Part shown: in pieces, positions 36,701 through 49,700 of the stretch | How the letters are laid out: each line of letters begins with the position of its first letter | Position numbering within the stretch: the first letter of the stretch is position 1 | Assembly (NCBI RefSeq): GCF_949628215.1 | Contig: NC_134279.1 | Span: 56,470,266-56,534,265 of the forward strand | Source: Phalacrocorax aristotelis | Lineage: Eukaryota; Chordata; Aves; Suliformes; Phalacrocoracidae | Reading direction: 5' to 3' | Length of the DNA stretch: 64,000 nucleotides | The notes under the pieces: model-generated | Database searches by the model: none | Seen by the model: the letters and a program-made list of their open reading frames with translations, nothing else | What the model was told of the DNA's origin: nothing | Program-made: the position numbers and the translations under genes

Positions 36701-37569
36701 CTCATACATTTACATATATTTTTCTGTAGGAGATGAGTAATGTAAATGGCTTGAATTCATATGAATTCAGCTAATTCAGCCCAGATGGTGAATTTTTAAG
36801 ACTCTTTTCTTCAAGGACAGAGAGCTTCTGAACAGATTGTACATGACAATGGAAATCAATTCATGTTCAAAGAGTTTCTATTATTTGTCAAAAGAAAATA
36901 TATCAAACATGTCACATCAGCTTTTTACTGTCCTGCCACAATGAGTTGACTGAAAGTTCTACCCAGACATTTCAAGCAAGCTCTACCAGAGGTAAAGCCC
37001 TCCTGGACATAGCTTGTACTACCTTGTGATTTGAGCTGTCTCTCTTCTCCTGTAGAAAAGCAGTAGATAATTAGGCAAATTATGTCTTAGAAGTGTTTTT
37101 ATAGAACACAATTTAAGGGTTTTAACATCTGATTAGCAGAGTGAGCAGTGATGTGTTCAACTAGTTGAACAACTGCGGGAAACTGAGTGTTGTCATTTAA
37201 CGGTCCACTCTCTTGTATAATTTTGTCATGGAGAACGTACATAAAATATGTGGTTATGCTATTTGGATACTTTTTTGTAAAACAAAAAATTCTGTATCCA
37301 TTCTTTGTACAGTATATCAAGTATGCTAAGTGTTGCTATTGTAAGTAAATAACATTGGTTGATGAATCTGCTGTGAATATGTTATGTGAAAAATTTATTA
37401 GGGTTTTTTTTCCTCACGGTTGAGTTTCTAAATTGTTCACTCTGACTGCTAATACAGATGACTTCAAAGCAACAACTCATATGCTTAAATTTTGACATAC
37501 TTTTGCTGAACTGCAGTTTTCTGTGACTACATTATTCATGATGAAAGTAAAAATCGTAAGAATAACATA

Positions 37570-37604
37570 ATGAATGAATGAGTGAATGAGCAAATGAATG
37601 AATG
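37570..37604. repeat. ATGA/TGAA-type tetranucleotide tract
   Basis: An imperfect (TGAA)n tract of about nine units with GTGA and GCAA interruptions. Confidence 0.85.
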
Positions 37605-37734
37605 GAGGTGTTCCAGTAAATTGAAAATATGCAGTGCCTCTCATTATGTCTACATGCCCTCTTGAAGGAGGATAGCTACTTTTATGGATAAAAATTTAAG
37701 CACAGACTTAGCCAAACTGAATAAAGCAGTTGCA

Positions 37735-37759
37735 GGGGGGGCAGGGGAGGGGGGGCAGG
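37735..37759. repeat. G-rich tract, potential G-quadruplex
   Basis: Runs of seven, four and seven G followed by a final GG, separated by CA or A. The long G-runs can each be split, so an intramolecular quadruplex is possible. It stands out from an AT-rich background. Confidence 0.75.
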
Positions 37760-38929
37760 ACTGCGAATGCTCTTTCATTGTATTTGATTGGCTCCCATAG
37801 AAAAATCTGGTTTTATTTTATAGATGACATGATAGATCTCTTGACTTAAACAAACATATGATGAACTTTCCTCTGAAGAAGAACCTATGAGCAAAGATCT
37901 TCAACAGCAGAAGAGGAGCCTGAATGCTCTGATGAACTAGGTCTGCTTGTTCTGTGGTAAGTCTAGCAGATTCACATTTACTCCTCAGGATCTGCATCAT
38001 CTGGAGAAACTGGGGCCACTGAAACCAGCCAAATTGTCTGAGACCTGACAAACTATCAAAAAGCAATAGTAAAAAAATAGTAAAAATAGTAAAAAAAACC
38101 AGTAATTTTTAATCTTCAAATTTCAAGCTTTGTATTCAGTATTTATTAGTAAAAATATCAGTTAGAAAGTTTATAATTGAAATAGTCATTTAAACCAGCA
38201 ATTGTTACCATTGTCATAGCATTGTCATAGCATTGACTATGGACATCAGCTGAACCTGTCTGGACATTACTTTAGTTGCTGAACCATAATGTTTAATGGG
38301 GAAGGGAAGGGATTCCACTTGGCTGACTAGAGAGAGGATGGATGGGAGGGACTAGAGGAAGGGAGGATATACTGTTCTAAGAGCTTATCTGAAATTGTCA
38401 TGCAGTGCATTTTAACATTAATTAACTGTATAAATAGAGTTCAGTAAAAGGTGTATGCATAAAAGTAGGGTTTTACTGATTATAACTTATGAAGTACCTG
38501 CATTTATGATTATTCCAATATTGTATATTGCATCACTTACAGTAAAAATTGAAAGGAACCATGTAACTCTGAGATATCAAACTATGTTAATTAAAAGTAA
38601 ATAAAACTACAGTTATATATGATTTAATTCTTTCAGGCACTCAAAAGCTCCATCCAACTGTAGCACTGTACCATCAGTAAAACAAGATACCGAGAGACAT
38701 AAGTCATGACACAGTCCTCTGCAAAGACCTCTTCATGCTGGCACGTCCTGCAATGGGAGGGCATGGGATAACGAGCTTGCTCAATCTCACTATGGTACTC
38801 TAATGATCAGATTAATTTCCATGGGGATGATTTTACTTCTCATAACTTTTTATCAAGGGGTATGTACACTTACAGTATTTTTGGAAAGTTAATCCGACAA
38901 GATCTAGGCCTTGGTTAGCAAAGAGAAGT

Positions 38930-39420
38930 TCAGAAGAAGGAAGAATCAAGTGGGCGTATCAAGCTGTGTCTGCACCGTGGGATATGGGAGCCCTGCCCAG
39001 CCCTTGCACGGTAAGGGACGAGCTCCGGGCTTTCCAACTCCAAGCCAGGATGAGACTTGGGCATATATCCCCCGCATATGCACACCTTGCTTTCTGCGGG
39101 GGCTGGCCAGGATGGAGCTGCCAAGTGCCCTGCTGGGTACCTGACCCGAACCATCAGGGATCTCAATGGCACATCAGGGTCGTCTGTCCTGAAGGCTGAA
39201 AAGTTCTTCCCTCCTGTTTGTGTGCTCCCTTCCAACAAGGTTTTGACATCTATGAATGCATTCCTCCTCATTCTGAAAAGCTGGAGATTGCTGAACTGGT
39301 TTTCTGTATAAGCATCCCCCATCCTTTTGTCAGCTGGGACAACATAGCATCTTCTCAAAGGGAAGGCAGATATTGTCCCATGCAGGGCAGAGGAACTAAG
39401 GAATGTCATCTGGTTCATAG
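38930..39420. other. GC-richer block of unknown nature
   Basis: This block has clearly higher GC than its surroundings and a 162-codon open frame on the minus strand (38930-39418), plus shorter open frames on the + strand. The minus-strand frame has no domain I recognise and no hydrophobic segment or repeat. It could be an LTR or other repeat not known to me, a decayed pseudogene, or an exon of a non-coding RNA. No splice sites or poly(A) signal settle it. Confidence 0.35.
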
Positions 39421-40745
39421 AGGAAAGTTTATTACATGATTTTGATTGGTTTGATTATAAATTGTAAAAAGATTTGATTAAATAGCTTGGGTCTCTTTGT
39501 TCTCTTGATTTAAACAATTTGTTTGCTTGCTTTTTAGAGGATAATACATGTTAAATAATCACCTATTTCTGTAGACAAAAAACTTACCAACACTTCATTA
39601 TTTTAGGGAAAAGTTGAGAAAAAATCAAGCATGGTATTTAATAAAAATGTAATATTTAATGTTGTTCTTTTAGAGAAAAACAAAGCTAAACAATACTGAT
39701 TGCCTCTGCTGGGATGTGATTCTTGGTGAGAAGATGAAGTTCACTTTTTATAAGTATATTTATACTGATAATATTTGAACATGGCTCATTTCATAAAAGC
39801 AAACATTGGAATCAGTCATTAAACCTCAGGCTCTCTCAGCAAAACCCATGTCTGGAAAATTATAATCTACTGCAGGATAATTTTGCAGTCAGTATGTATT
39901 GTAAGGAATGTCATTCTTGCTCCAAACACTCTTTACAGAAGTATTTTAAAGACAGTTACTTCTGTCAGTAGTTACTCTGTCCCCTTTCACTACCACGTAA
40001 AAGAGTCAGGTTCAGAAATGTTAAAAAATGGCATATATATGTAATTATTCACCTGAATTTGCAACAGAAGTGGTACATAGCAGCTAGTTTGTACTCTTCT
40101 GGAGAAGAAATTGATGGAAAGTACATTTGATGTGGATAAATAGATTGATTTGCCATTTTAAATATCTTGACTGATTTTTTAAATATTTGCAGCAATTATA
40201 TTAAATAAATGAAAAGTTGATATAAAAAATAATGTTTAAGGCAGGACCAAATAAACAATTAAAACTAGTTCAAGGAGAAAAATTTATTTACAAAACATAA
40301 CTGGTTTTTAAATTCAGTATTATTTTGCTATCTATTCTTTCCTCCAATATAATCTGGGTATTGAATTTTGCTCTGCTTCTGTTGCTTTCACAATTGTTTT
40401 TTAATGTAAAGCCCATGAAGGCACACACTTATCTTCCAGCAGATTAACGAAAAATATAACAAAAGGCAGAAAGCAGTAATTTGTGTAGTCATTTCACTTT
40501 GCTCAATAGAGCAAAATGGAGTTACTCAAAAACCTTATATAATTTGTGGTGTGTATCACAAGAATAGTATGTGTCACCATAACTACATAATAGGTAATGC
40601 TCTGGTATTGTGATGTTGTAACTGCCAGCTTTTGCATAAACCCCGGGTTGTTCAGTGTGTTGCTCCAAGTCCTGAATTATTAGTGCTAAAAAAATTAACA
40701 AATTAATTTTTGGGCATTAGCAAAGCAGAACACATACCAAAATTG
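39421..40745. other. Intergenic, no gene seen
   Basis: Strongly AT-rich sequence with no recognised element. Confidence 0.5.
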
Positions 40746-40793
40746 CTTTTTCTTTTCTTTTTTCTTTTTTTCTTTTTTTTCTTTTTTTTTTCT
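40746..40793. repeat. 48-base pure pyrimidine tract
   Basis: T runs broken by single C, without any purine for 48 bases. Such tracts can form triplex (H-DNA) structures if mirror-symmetric; symmetry here is only partial. Confidence 0.9.
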
Positions 40794-41123
40794 ACTGAAG
40801 AAATGACATAGCAGGAACCAATCTAATACTTATGCAGAACAGCACCTATTTTTAGTAAAGCAGTTTTCACTAGATATAATTTGGGCATTCTGAATATAAT
40901 ATGTTAACCATTCCGAATTTAACTCCTCTGGGTTAGGAAATAAAGCCCATACTGTATGCGACTAAGGTGATTTTCTAACTTTAGGATATGATCTTGGTTT
41001 TGAACTGTTGTTGCAAGGTCACAAATTATAAGAGATTCATTTATAAGCAAAAAAAAAAAAGATATTCAGGTATATATCCTATACAGCAAGAATACACATA
41101 ACCCATTTGAATGACCCAAATTC

Positions 41124-41141
41124 ATGCAAATTCATGCAAAT
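41124..41141. promoter_or_regulatory. Two tandem octamer motifs (POU-factor type)
   Basis: ATGCAAAT occurs at 41124-41131 and again at 41134-41141, exactly ten bases apart (one helical turn), within a short TTCATGCAAA duplication. ATGCAAAT is the consensus octamer bound by POU proteins such as OCT1. Whether the site is used is unknown; it may simply be a two-unit tandem duplication. Confidence 0.4.
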
Positions 41142-43633
41142 TCACATAACTGTTTTCATTAGGATAGACTGGTCCTAAACATCTGTGCATGGAGCAGACA
41201 TCCCAGCAAAGCATAGATATTTTCATTTTGCATAGCGCGAGCGTTCTGTGTGTTCTACATCTGTTTCTTCCATTCCCAAATATAGTGTAAAAGTTATTTG
41301 TGTTTGTCCATTGTGGGCTTAGCCTATTAACTCTTATCTATTTATTTGCCTGTATACATAGATTTTTCATACAAAGCCTTTAAAGTAGTATCTAAGCAAC
41401 AGCCTGAACATTTCAGCTTTGTCCTGAGGACTCTATTCAGCATTTAGAATGGAGCATAAACGTAGGCAAGTTGTAACAGCTACAGGGAGTTTAGCCACTA
41501 TATTATCTTACCTGGGTTTGTACTAAGCAGCTGTAAGCAGTGTGTTATTTAAATGGTTACTGCTTCCTGCTTGAAACAGCACTCTCACTGTTGTTACCAC
41601 TAATGAAACTACCTCAGAGGTGCTCACCTAGAGAAATGTTAGGAGAAAGACGATACTAGAAGCAAAATCACACAAGAAAAAAAAAAATCAATGCTATGCT
41701 CCATTATAGTCTCTGCATCTGGTTGCAGGCATATGTGGGATTTGGCAGGTTTTACTTTTCAGATATTCAAAGCAGGCTAATAAGTTTTAAGAGCTTATGA
41801 TGTTATTTGAATTTTATTTTATTTATCTATATATTTCAAGGACCTGCTGTATTTTCTTACCTGTAGGCCAGTGTGTTTCTTGGAAGGCTTTGCTAAGAAC
41901 TCTTGTTAATTCATGCCCCTTCCCCACCAGCACCAGAGACAGTGTGGTCCTCAGGATGATGGAGGATTTGGTTCTCTCACCTAGGATGGTTAGGCATGAA
42001 ACATGAGCTCTTTTGGTTGGTCATATATAATGAGAAAGTTATTTGAATTTTTACCAATTGTGATAAAACATATAGGGAAAAGTTTTTGAACGATGTAATG
42101 AAAAGAACTACTAACAACGATGTGCGAGACTGAGTTTTCCGTTACTTGATTCAGCTGCCACTGTTTCTGAAGAGAAGAAAAAACCTGCAGTCTCAATCAG
42201 GCAAGCAGCAAAACGATTCCCTATATGTAGATCTCATCTGTACTAGAAAATTCATACTGGTTGTATTGCAACTTTGGTAGTGTTTCCACAGTTTTTGCTG
42301 CAAAATGTGGGGACATCAGATGTGAAATATATTTCCAGTTTAGAGAAGGACCGGAACATCATATAAAAAAACTGGCCTTGGGCTAAAGCAAAGCTGAAGT
42401 TTAACAATATTGAAAGTGAGGGCATGAACTTAGGGGCTTAAAGCAATAATTCCTTCTATAAACAGTGGGCCTTTATGTTGGAAATGACAGAGTAGTAGAA
42501 ATGCTTGTTTTATTATTAAATAACTCACTGCATGCCACCAGATAAAGATAGGATGCCAATATAATATTGCCATGAAAAAGAAATGGAGTATTTATCTACG
42601 AGAGGAATCTAAAAGATTTTGTTTGATGTGTTTGCCTGTAATAATGAGCAACTAGAACTGATGTCCTGGGAATTTTCACGTGACAAATTCCCAATCAGTA
42701 CCCACCTCTGGGACATCGGTGATTCTTTGGACTCTCTGTTTTAGCCCTTATGATACAGATTCTTAGTTTCTACATATTCTGAGAAGTATTTTGTAGTTTT
42801 GTGGTGACACAGCAGTACAGATGAACACACACGCTTCTGAACTGTGTGTTTATAACAGAGTTTTTTGCAAAATTTTCTGAGAGGAAAAGGAAGTTGTTTA
42901 CGAATGACCAAAACTTACATGCCACAATGTCACCCTTGTGTGTGGGAGTACAAAAAACATATTTCAGAAAAGCAGATAGAACTTAAGGATAGTTAAGGGA
43001 AAGAAGGCTTGGAAAATTACTTTTGAATATCTTGGCAAAGGTCTGCATTTTTACCGTGCCTAATAATGTATTTGTATCTATTGACAAGCTTGGATTACAG
43101 CTATACTCCCCTGTAACAATGAATACTTATATGGAAGAGGTCTGATTCAGAACTTATTGCCCATCCTTGACTGTTCTGTACTTTTATTCCCAGATTAATA
43201 ATGAAAACTTTGTTATCATTTCAGATATCCAAAAGTAAGCAAGTTACTAATAAGTCTCATTTCATTTGAAACACAGGTCGTTACTCATTTTGCCCTTGTG
43301 CACTCTTTGGGATCCTGTAATTATTTTCCATCTCTTTGAACAGGAAAAAATCACTTAAAAGAGAGATATTAAAACTGATGATGATACTAGATGGCCAAAG
43401 ACTGTGGCTATTGTGTTATGAGTAAATCACTGCACTGGTGCATAATGAAGGTTGATGCACCACAGCAAGAAAGTAGTAGTGAGAGGATGCCCCAATAATA
43501 TAGAAAAATACTGCTTAAGATACCTGGCTAAAAAGGAGAAAAGAAGTTACTCAGAAGAAAAAGTGCAGTAAAGAATTCATTTGGTACAGGGCAGGAAAAT
43601 ACCAAAGAATGGGAAAAAAATGAAAATCAAAGG
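41142..43633. other. Intergenic, no gene seen
   Basis: AT-rich sequence. An 8-bp perfect inverted repeat (TGGTGCAT at 43436-43443, ATGCACCA at 43455-43462) is the only structure noted. Confidence 0.5.
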
Positions 43634-44164
43634 ATGACAAGCCGTTCTTATCTTCTTGTCTTTCTGACATTTCTGTGCCAACCTAACACTATTTTAGGCT
43701 TAAAAAAAAATCCCCTTTTTTTAGCAATAATTTCCTTTTTAAGATTTTTTTGTTTTAGATTTTTGCTATTTTCCTTGCTAATTTTCTATTTGTTTCTTAG
43801 TGTCTTCTTTATTCTCCTGTACTATTGCCCTATTTCTTTCCTTCTTTTCTATTTCATTATCTCCTCCTCTGTCTCTCTTCTCAGTCTCTCTTCCTTACTC
43901 CGATCATTTCTTTTTTTGGCTGGCCTCCATAGAAAATACTGCAGTATTTTTTTTCATACTATTCTTGCCAGTAAAACACTATCCTTGACAAAGAGAAAAA
44001 ATAAGCTGCTGCTCTGGAGGTGGCTAGAAAGCTGGCATAATACCAGTGAACATAATCCAACCCTGGCATCGGACAGACTAGACAACCTAAAAACTTTTCC
44101 TTATATTGAACTTCAAGGTTTTTGTGGAAGTAGTAAGGGAAAAGGACAGATTCCAAAACACTAA
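43634..44164 (+). other. Pyrimidine-rich stretch with a 176-codon open frame, probably non-coding
   Basis: The frame is open for 176 codons and its first 110 residues are almost all Leu, Phe, Ser and Ile. This is because the + strand is T/C-rich from about 43640 to 43930 and therefore poor in stop codons, all of which need purines. The remainder is of ordinary composition with no domain. I judge it a by-product of base composition, not a gene. Confidence 0.5.
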
Positions 44165-46599
44165 AATCTGTCACGATGTTTTAATTGTGAAGGGCTTAAG
44201 GGACTCTGGAGATATTCTGTCCTAAAACACATATTTCGCACTCAGTGTTTAATTTGCCTTTTGTCTTGTTTTAAGTCAAATAACAGTAAGATGCCTACTT
44301 TAAGTGATTCAGCTCAACCCTTTACTTTTGCTAAGCAGATGAGAAGAGTTTCTGTGCCAGGGGCAGAGGCAGCCACTCTGATGTAGGCTTTCCTCTGGAA
44401 AGAGCAGTGTAAGTCCTGGATCAGCACTGTAGTGCAGTGCACAAGGGTAAGCCCTCTGGCAGTACACCTAAGGTGGAGGAAGAGCAGAGTCAAAGGCTAA
44501 GGCAGAGCCCAGAGAAGCTAATACCTTGGGGGCTGTAGCATACCCATATATTTTCTTTCCTTCCTTGCTTGCCTCTTGTCAAGCTTAGCTGCATGTGCCA
44601 AGCACTAGCTTCAAGACTGTAGGCCTGCGTAAATGGGTCTGAGGGGTTTCTTCTTGCCTTTGTTTTGTGGATCCATGATCTGTCTAGCCTTCAAGAAAAA
44701 GTACCTATGTATGTTTGGGTACATGTATTTAATGATTTCAGTTCTTGTTTCCAATATTTTGAAAGACACACTTCTGAAAAACTGCAGGAATATGCCATAT
44801 TTAACAGAAAACAAAATATCCTCTTTCACCCAAGGACGTACTGTGTCACTCCCTTGGGAGACATCAAGTTCATTTATTCGTACAGGAGCCAGATAAATAC
44901 ATGATAGAAGCCACCGCTGACACTGGCACATTAAACGGCCTTATAAAGTTCAACAAACCTTCCAATGCAGTAATTTGACATCTTATTTTTCTTCCTCCTT
45001 GGTCAGCTATCCATCTACATGTAATTGAAGTATAAAACAACCATTTGATTAGAACTCTTATTAATAGAAATTCAAGACTGGAAACTGTGCAAAAATAAAA
45101 CTAACAGCACTTGAAAAAGTGAAGGATTCATCCCAGATTTGGAGCTAGTTTGCATTGCCATCTCTAACACATAGGACTGAGCCTTTTATTTTCATATCTT
45201 GCTGTAAGTCTTTGCCAGCCTGCTTATATTCCCCAAATAGCTTCTGCTTCACTACATTTCCATCTGTACAGAAAGGGCATGGACATAAACACTGATAAAC
45301 AGTGAATGAAATCTTCTCTACCTCCCAGCTAAGGCAGGATACTGGCAGGCCATATTTTTCTTTTCAGAAAGCATTATGCTAGGGATTGAGTCTTTTATTG
45401 TGATTTAAGAGGGATTTTTACCAGGAAGCTGGCAGCATCAAGCATTTTTTGCTAGATGTTGCACTGCTGTATGATATATAGGTGTGTGTCTTTTGGCTGC
45501 TGTAACAACCTCCCTCAAAACTAACAAAGTACCATTAACTGTATCTCCACCATTTAATCTCTTTTTGTCTTGCATTTTTGGTCTGAGTTTTCCTGTGATT
45601 TAGATCAAGATGGAAAACTGTCTGCATAAAGGAGGGACCAATCACACCAGGAAGATACCTGGCTGCGAGTACAAAACAGATTTCATGGGGATGTTATTTC
45701 CCATATTCAATAAGCAAGAAACACTTGGAAGGTTAGGGTTTGTTGGACTCCGCTCCTCTTTTTGCGTATACCATTACCATACTGGTAACAACTGCTAGAA
45801 ATTTATCTGAGTCTGTTGAACAATTAACTCTTATCCCTGCCATCCATCTACAGCAGAAATCAAGCTCCTAAATTAGCAGCATTTTAGGGCAACCCAGGTA
45901 TAAGGTGTGGTGAGGGAATTATAACTCCAGGTAACAACAATTTGATACAGAGTTTTAAAAATCAGTAGGAATAGATGAGTCACTGAAAAAAACACTTTGT
46001 ATATGGAGTTCTGTTTTCCACGAGAGGAAATTTTCAATATGAGATCATTCCAGTGAGGTACAGGTAAAACGTGTGTTCAGAATGAAGTTGTTCCAAGTGG
46101 TAAGGATAATAAGGAAATAAGGATAGTCCATATTGTATGTTGAAATAAATACCGTATTGTATTTAACAAGTTACAGTGCAAACCAGAGGCATATCTATTG
46201 ATGGAAAAAGGGTACATGCATGTCCTAGAAAATTAGTTAAATTGCTTAGAACAGAAAAATGTTTTTCTGTAACTAAATATCAGCATAACTAAGCTCACAT
46301 AATTCTCATTAATATCAATAGGAAGCTGATGCCTAGAAAAAAGATCCTAGAACCCTTATGCACTTATAAGAAGCAGATTTGCAGCTGATTAATTAATAAA
46401 AATTATTAAGCTTGCTTTTATCCTCTGATCCTACACAGCACACTTGCAAATGCATATACAGTCTGTGCCTTGCATTCTCATAAGTCAGCATCTATTCCTG
46501 AGTCCTGAACCCTCTTGCAACATAGCGTAATGTTGAAAAAACTAGGAAGAAGGATAAATAATGTTCTCCTCCATTTAACTATTTCCCTTTCACTTCCAG
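44165..46599. other. Intergenic, no gene seen
   Basis: Mixed AT-rich sequence with a slightly GC-richer patch at about 44340-44530. No recognised element. Confidence 0.5.
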
Positions 46600-46790
46600 G
46601 CTGTTCATCAGAGCTGCTCGAGTCTGCGGGTGCTTCCCCACGTTCCTCAGAGTCGTGTTCAGACCAGCCCTCAAAGAGTCCCCACCACGGGCAGTGGAGG
46701 CAGCTGCAGGAATGCACGCCAGAACATGCTGGGGGGATCTGCAAGAATGGAAAGACCGTGCAAAACTGCAGTTAATACAGTGTTTGGGAA
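46600..46790 (+). other. Exon-like GC-richer block after a strong splice-acceptor sequence
   Basis: The pyrimidine tract CTATTTCCCTTTCACTTCCAG ends at 46599 and is followed by about 170 bases of higher GC, open in two + strand frames. I found no good donor at its end and no conserved domain, so it could be a terminal exon of a non-coding transcript or chance. No function is proposed. Confidence 0.25.
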
Positions 46791-49700
46791 AAATATTTTC
46801 CCAAAATCTGAAAGACAGATGCCTGGACTGTTGCTGTTGTTTGCTATGACCTTATGGTGGAACACAAAGAAAAAGACCATAAACACTTCAGACATATTAT
46901 CTTAGTGCTGTCCATTTTTTAAAAGCATGGTGACTATAAATCCCCATACCAAAAATCAGTGTGGATCAATCTATCCTTTGGATGTGATTTGTAGTTATTG
47001 GGGGTATCCGAATCTGATTTAAACAGAGCTCTGGCATGCAAACATTGCCTTAGTTTGTCTGAACGCGATGTCCTTCTGCAGCTGCACAAGAGCAGAGTGC
47101 ATGAAAAGCACATTGTATCATGTCATGTGGAGGTTTGACAGTGTGGGCAACGGCGCTTTGTGAAGTCCTACATGACTTCTGTCACATACCTGTGAATCTT
47201 CAGACTGTTGAAGCCAAAGAACTCAGGAGCGACAAAAATGCTTCAGGGGATAAAGAAAGTAGAAATCTCCACACCCCTCCATGAGATTTTGCATGCCTCA
47301 CTGTTTGGTGAAATGCCAGACAAAGTAATCCCAAAGTAAGAGCATTAAAAGGTTTCTGTGAAGGCTTTTGGCTTCTTAGACTTCTTGTGCATATGTCGTG
47401 AAGCAGCAGTCTGTGCTAAGAAAAGAGACATTTCTTAAAGTCTTCTTCTGGGACAATTGTCTGTCCTTTCTTGGTTCCTCCTACTATGCAGGTCCAAAAG
47501 GAGGTGGGGAGACAGAGGAAGGATTTCTCCTTCTTACAAATATTTCAGCCAATTCTTGAAGCGAAGAAGCAAGAAAAATAGCATTTAAATCTGTTGCTCC
47601 TATAGAAGGTCTCCTGACACTTTCATAGAAAAGTGGGAGGTCCCTGAAACTTAAAGAAGAGGGCCAGATAGTAAGGGAGAACTGACAGGAGTCAAAGGTG
47701 CAGAATGGGATAACAGGTAAGGCAGAGAAAATGCAGAAAGAATCTTTTTGCACATTATATCATGCATCCTTCTGTTGGTTACCATCTTTCACCATTCGTC
47801 ATTTGCTAACTGATTATTTACTTCAGTGATATACTAAGCATGCGTGCAGGATCTGCTCATATTCAGTTTGTATTATTGCCTTTAAATGCCGTATTTGGAC
47901 TTTAATTGGTTTGCCCATTTTCTCGTACAGTACAACATATTTAAGAGGGGAAGAAATAGAAGGAAAGATAAAAGATAAAATGGAGCGATTCAATCAGCAA
48001 ACCTGGAAGGCAAATTCCATCCAAAATACAGATTTAAATGCCAGATAGAAAACCCCACGGCAAAAACCTATGATAAAATATACCTGATGGATTCATGTGG
48101 AGAAAAGGGGCTGACAAAGTCTGGCCATTTCTGGTAGATATATAAAGCAATGAAGTTATTGATGAGCATGAAGTAAAGGAAACCTTTTGCAGAATTCTGG
48201 AGTATGGGCCCTCATACTGGAATGACTGATCCATGTTTGTTGGCATCTCACTAGACACTAATTAAATTCAGGTTTCATTTTTTATAAAATCCTTTTCCTG
48301 TGCTATCTTAAAATCTTTCAAAATGCAGGAAATTGCGCTGCAATTACAAACATATCTAAATATAGTGAAGACAATTTTGCTTCCTAGTTTATCATAACAT
48401 TTGTTTTTATAACAAGAATAAGGAAGATGGACCCATATGTAGTACTTTTCTATCAGATTTTCTAGATGTTCACTTAATGAGATCTGCTAAATAAGTTGGA
48501 CTGAAAAGGGCTATTTTTCTGTTTCAGTGTTAAACTCCCACTTTTAAGAAGAGACTGTGTCCTTTTGGCTTGGTGTCCTTTTTTTTTCTTTTTTTTCCAA
48601 ATGGCTTTGTGAAAGGAGATCAGGCAAACTGGTCACTTAGGATTTTGAAGTTAAATAGCCCTGGAAGTACATTACATTAGTTTCATTTAATAGCTTTTTG
48701 TATTTATATTACTGTATAAAATATCCCCACTGCTTAGTGATATGATGTTGGTTTAGATGCCTTAGGTTGACAGCATTCCGGACCATGCCTAAATTAATCC
48801 TGACCCTGCATTTGTAGTTTTGAGAGCCAGTCTAGGTGGGTTTTGTAATTAGACCCTCCCAGGTAGCAGGAAGCTAGAGCTTTGGCTCCTTAGCTAGCAG
48901 CTGTGCTCCCAGCTGGGTGTGTTTATTAGAAAAGAAAAAGACTCCTCAAATTTCCATTCTTGGCATGGCCATGCTTGGCTTCAGTCTCCATTTCTGGACG
49001 TCACTGAAGATAAACATTAAAGGCTGTCTGAATACTGCCTCATAAAGATTTGGTTGACATAATGTACCATAATGATATATTTCTAATCAGGCTATTTAGC
49101 GCTATCAAAGGATCTTTTAAAAAATGAATCATGACTTGTCATTTGAATATAAATGTAACCTAACTCAGACAACTCTGTATAACGAGCCTATGCAGTATAG
49201 CAACTGAATATGAAGTGAAATATGTGCCTAAAGCATGCAGGTGATAACAAAAGAATGGGGCATTGTTGACCCATGGTGAGAGTATTTCACTGCTCATTTG
49301 AACAAAAAATGACTCGTGTTTCAATCTCATTGTAAAAAATGGAAAATGTGCTCTATGGCATTATTCACAACAGTGCACAGCATTTTATTGCCTCACACCC
49401 AATTTGGTAGGTTCAGGTGAGATTTAAGGAGGACATAGGCCAGTACTGGTTCTTAACATGGGAGGATTTCATCATTAATAGCTATAGATCAGATATAAAC
49501 CTCTATAACAGCAAGACATAGAAAAACAGCATTTAAAATTAGTTTTCTCTGAAGTCTCTAGAGTATGTTTTTGTAGAGCTGGAGGTTTTTGTTTCAGGTA
49601 ATATTTTTACATGTTCAAAAAATTATTCCTTTCAATTCTCCCTTCTATTTAATTCTCTAACAGGCAATCTTTCCTTCTGCACCTCCTAGCACTTTCACTG

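Larger units (their letters stand above)
35678..38929. other. Intergenic with several simple-sequence tracts
   Basis: A pyrimidine-rich stretch at 35695-35935, a poly-T run, an (AT)11 microsatellite, a TGAA-type tract, a G-rich tract and small direct repeats (ATAGTAAAAA units near 38068-38095; CATTGTCATAG twice near 38211-38232) are present. No gene is seen. Confidence 0.5.
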
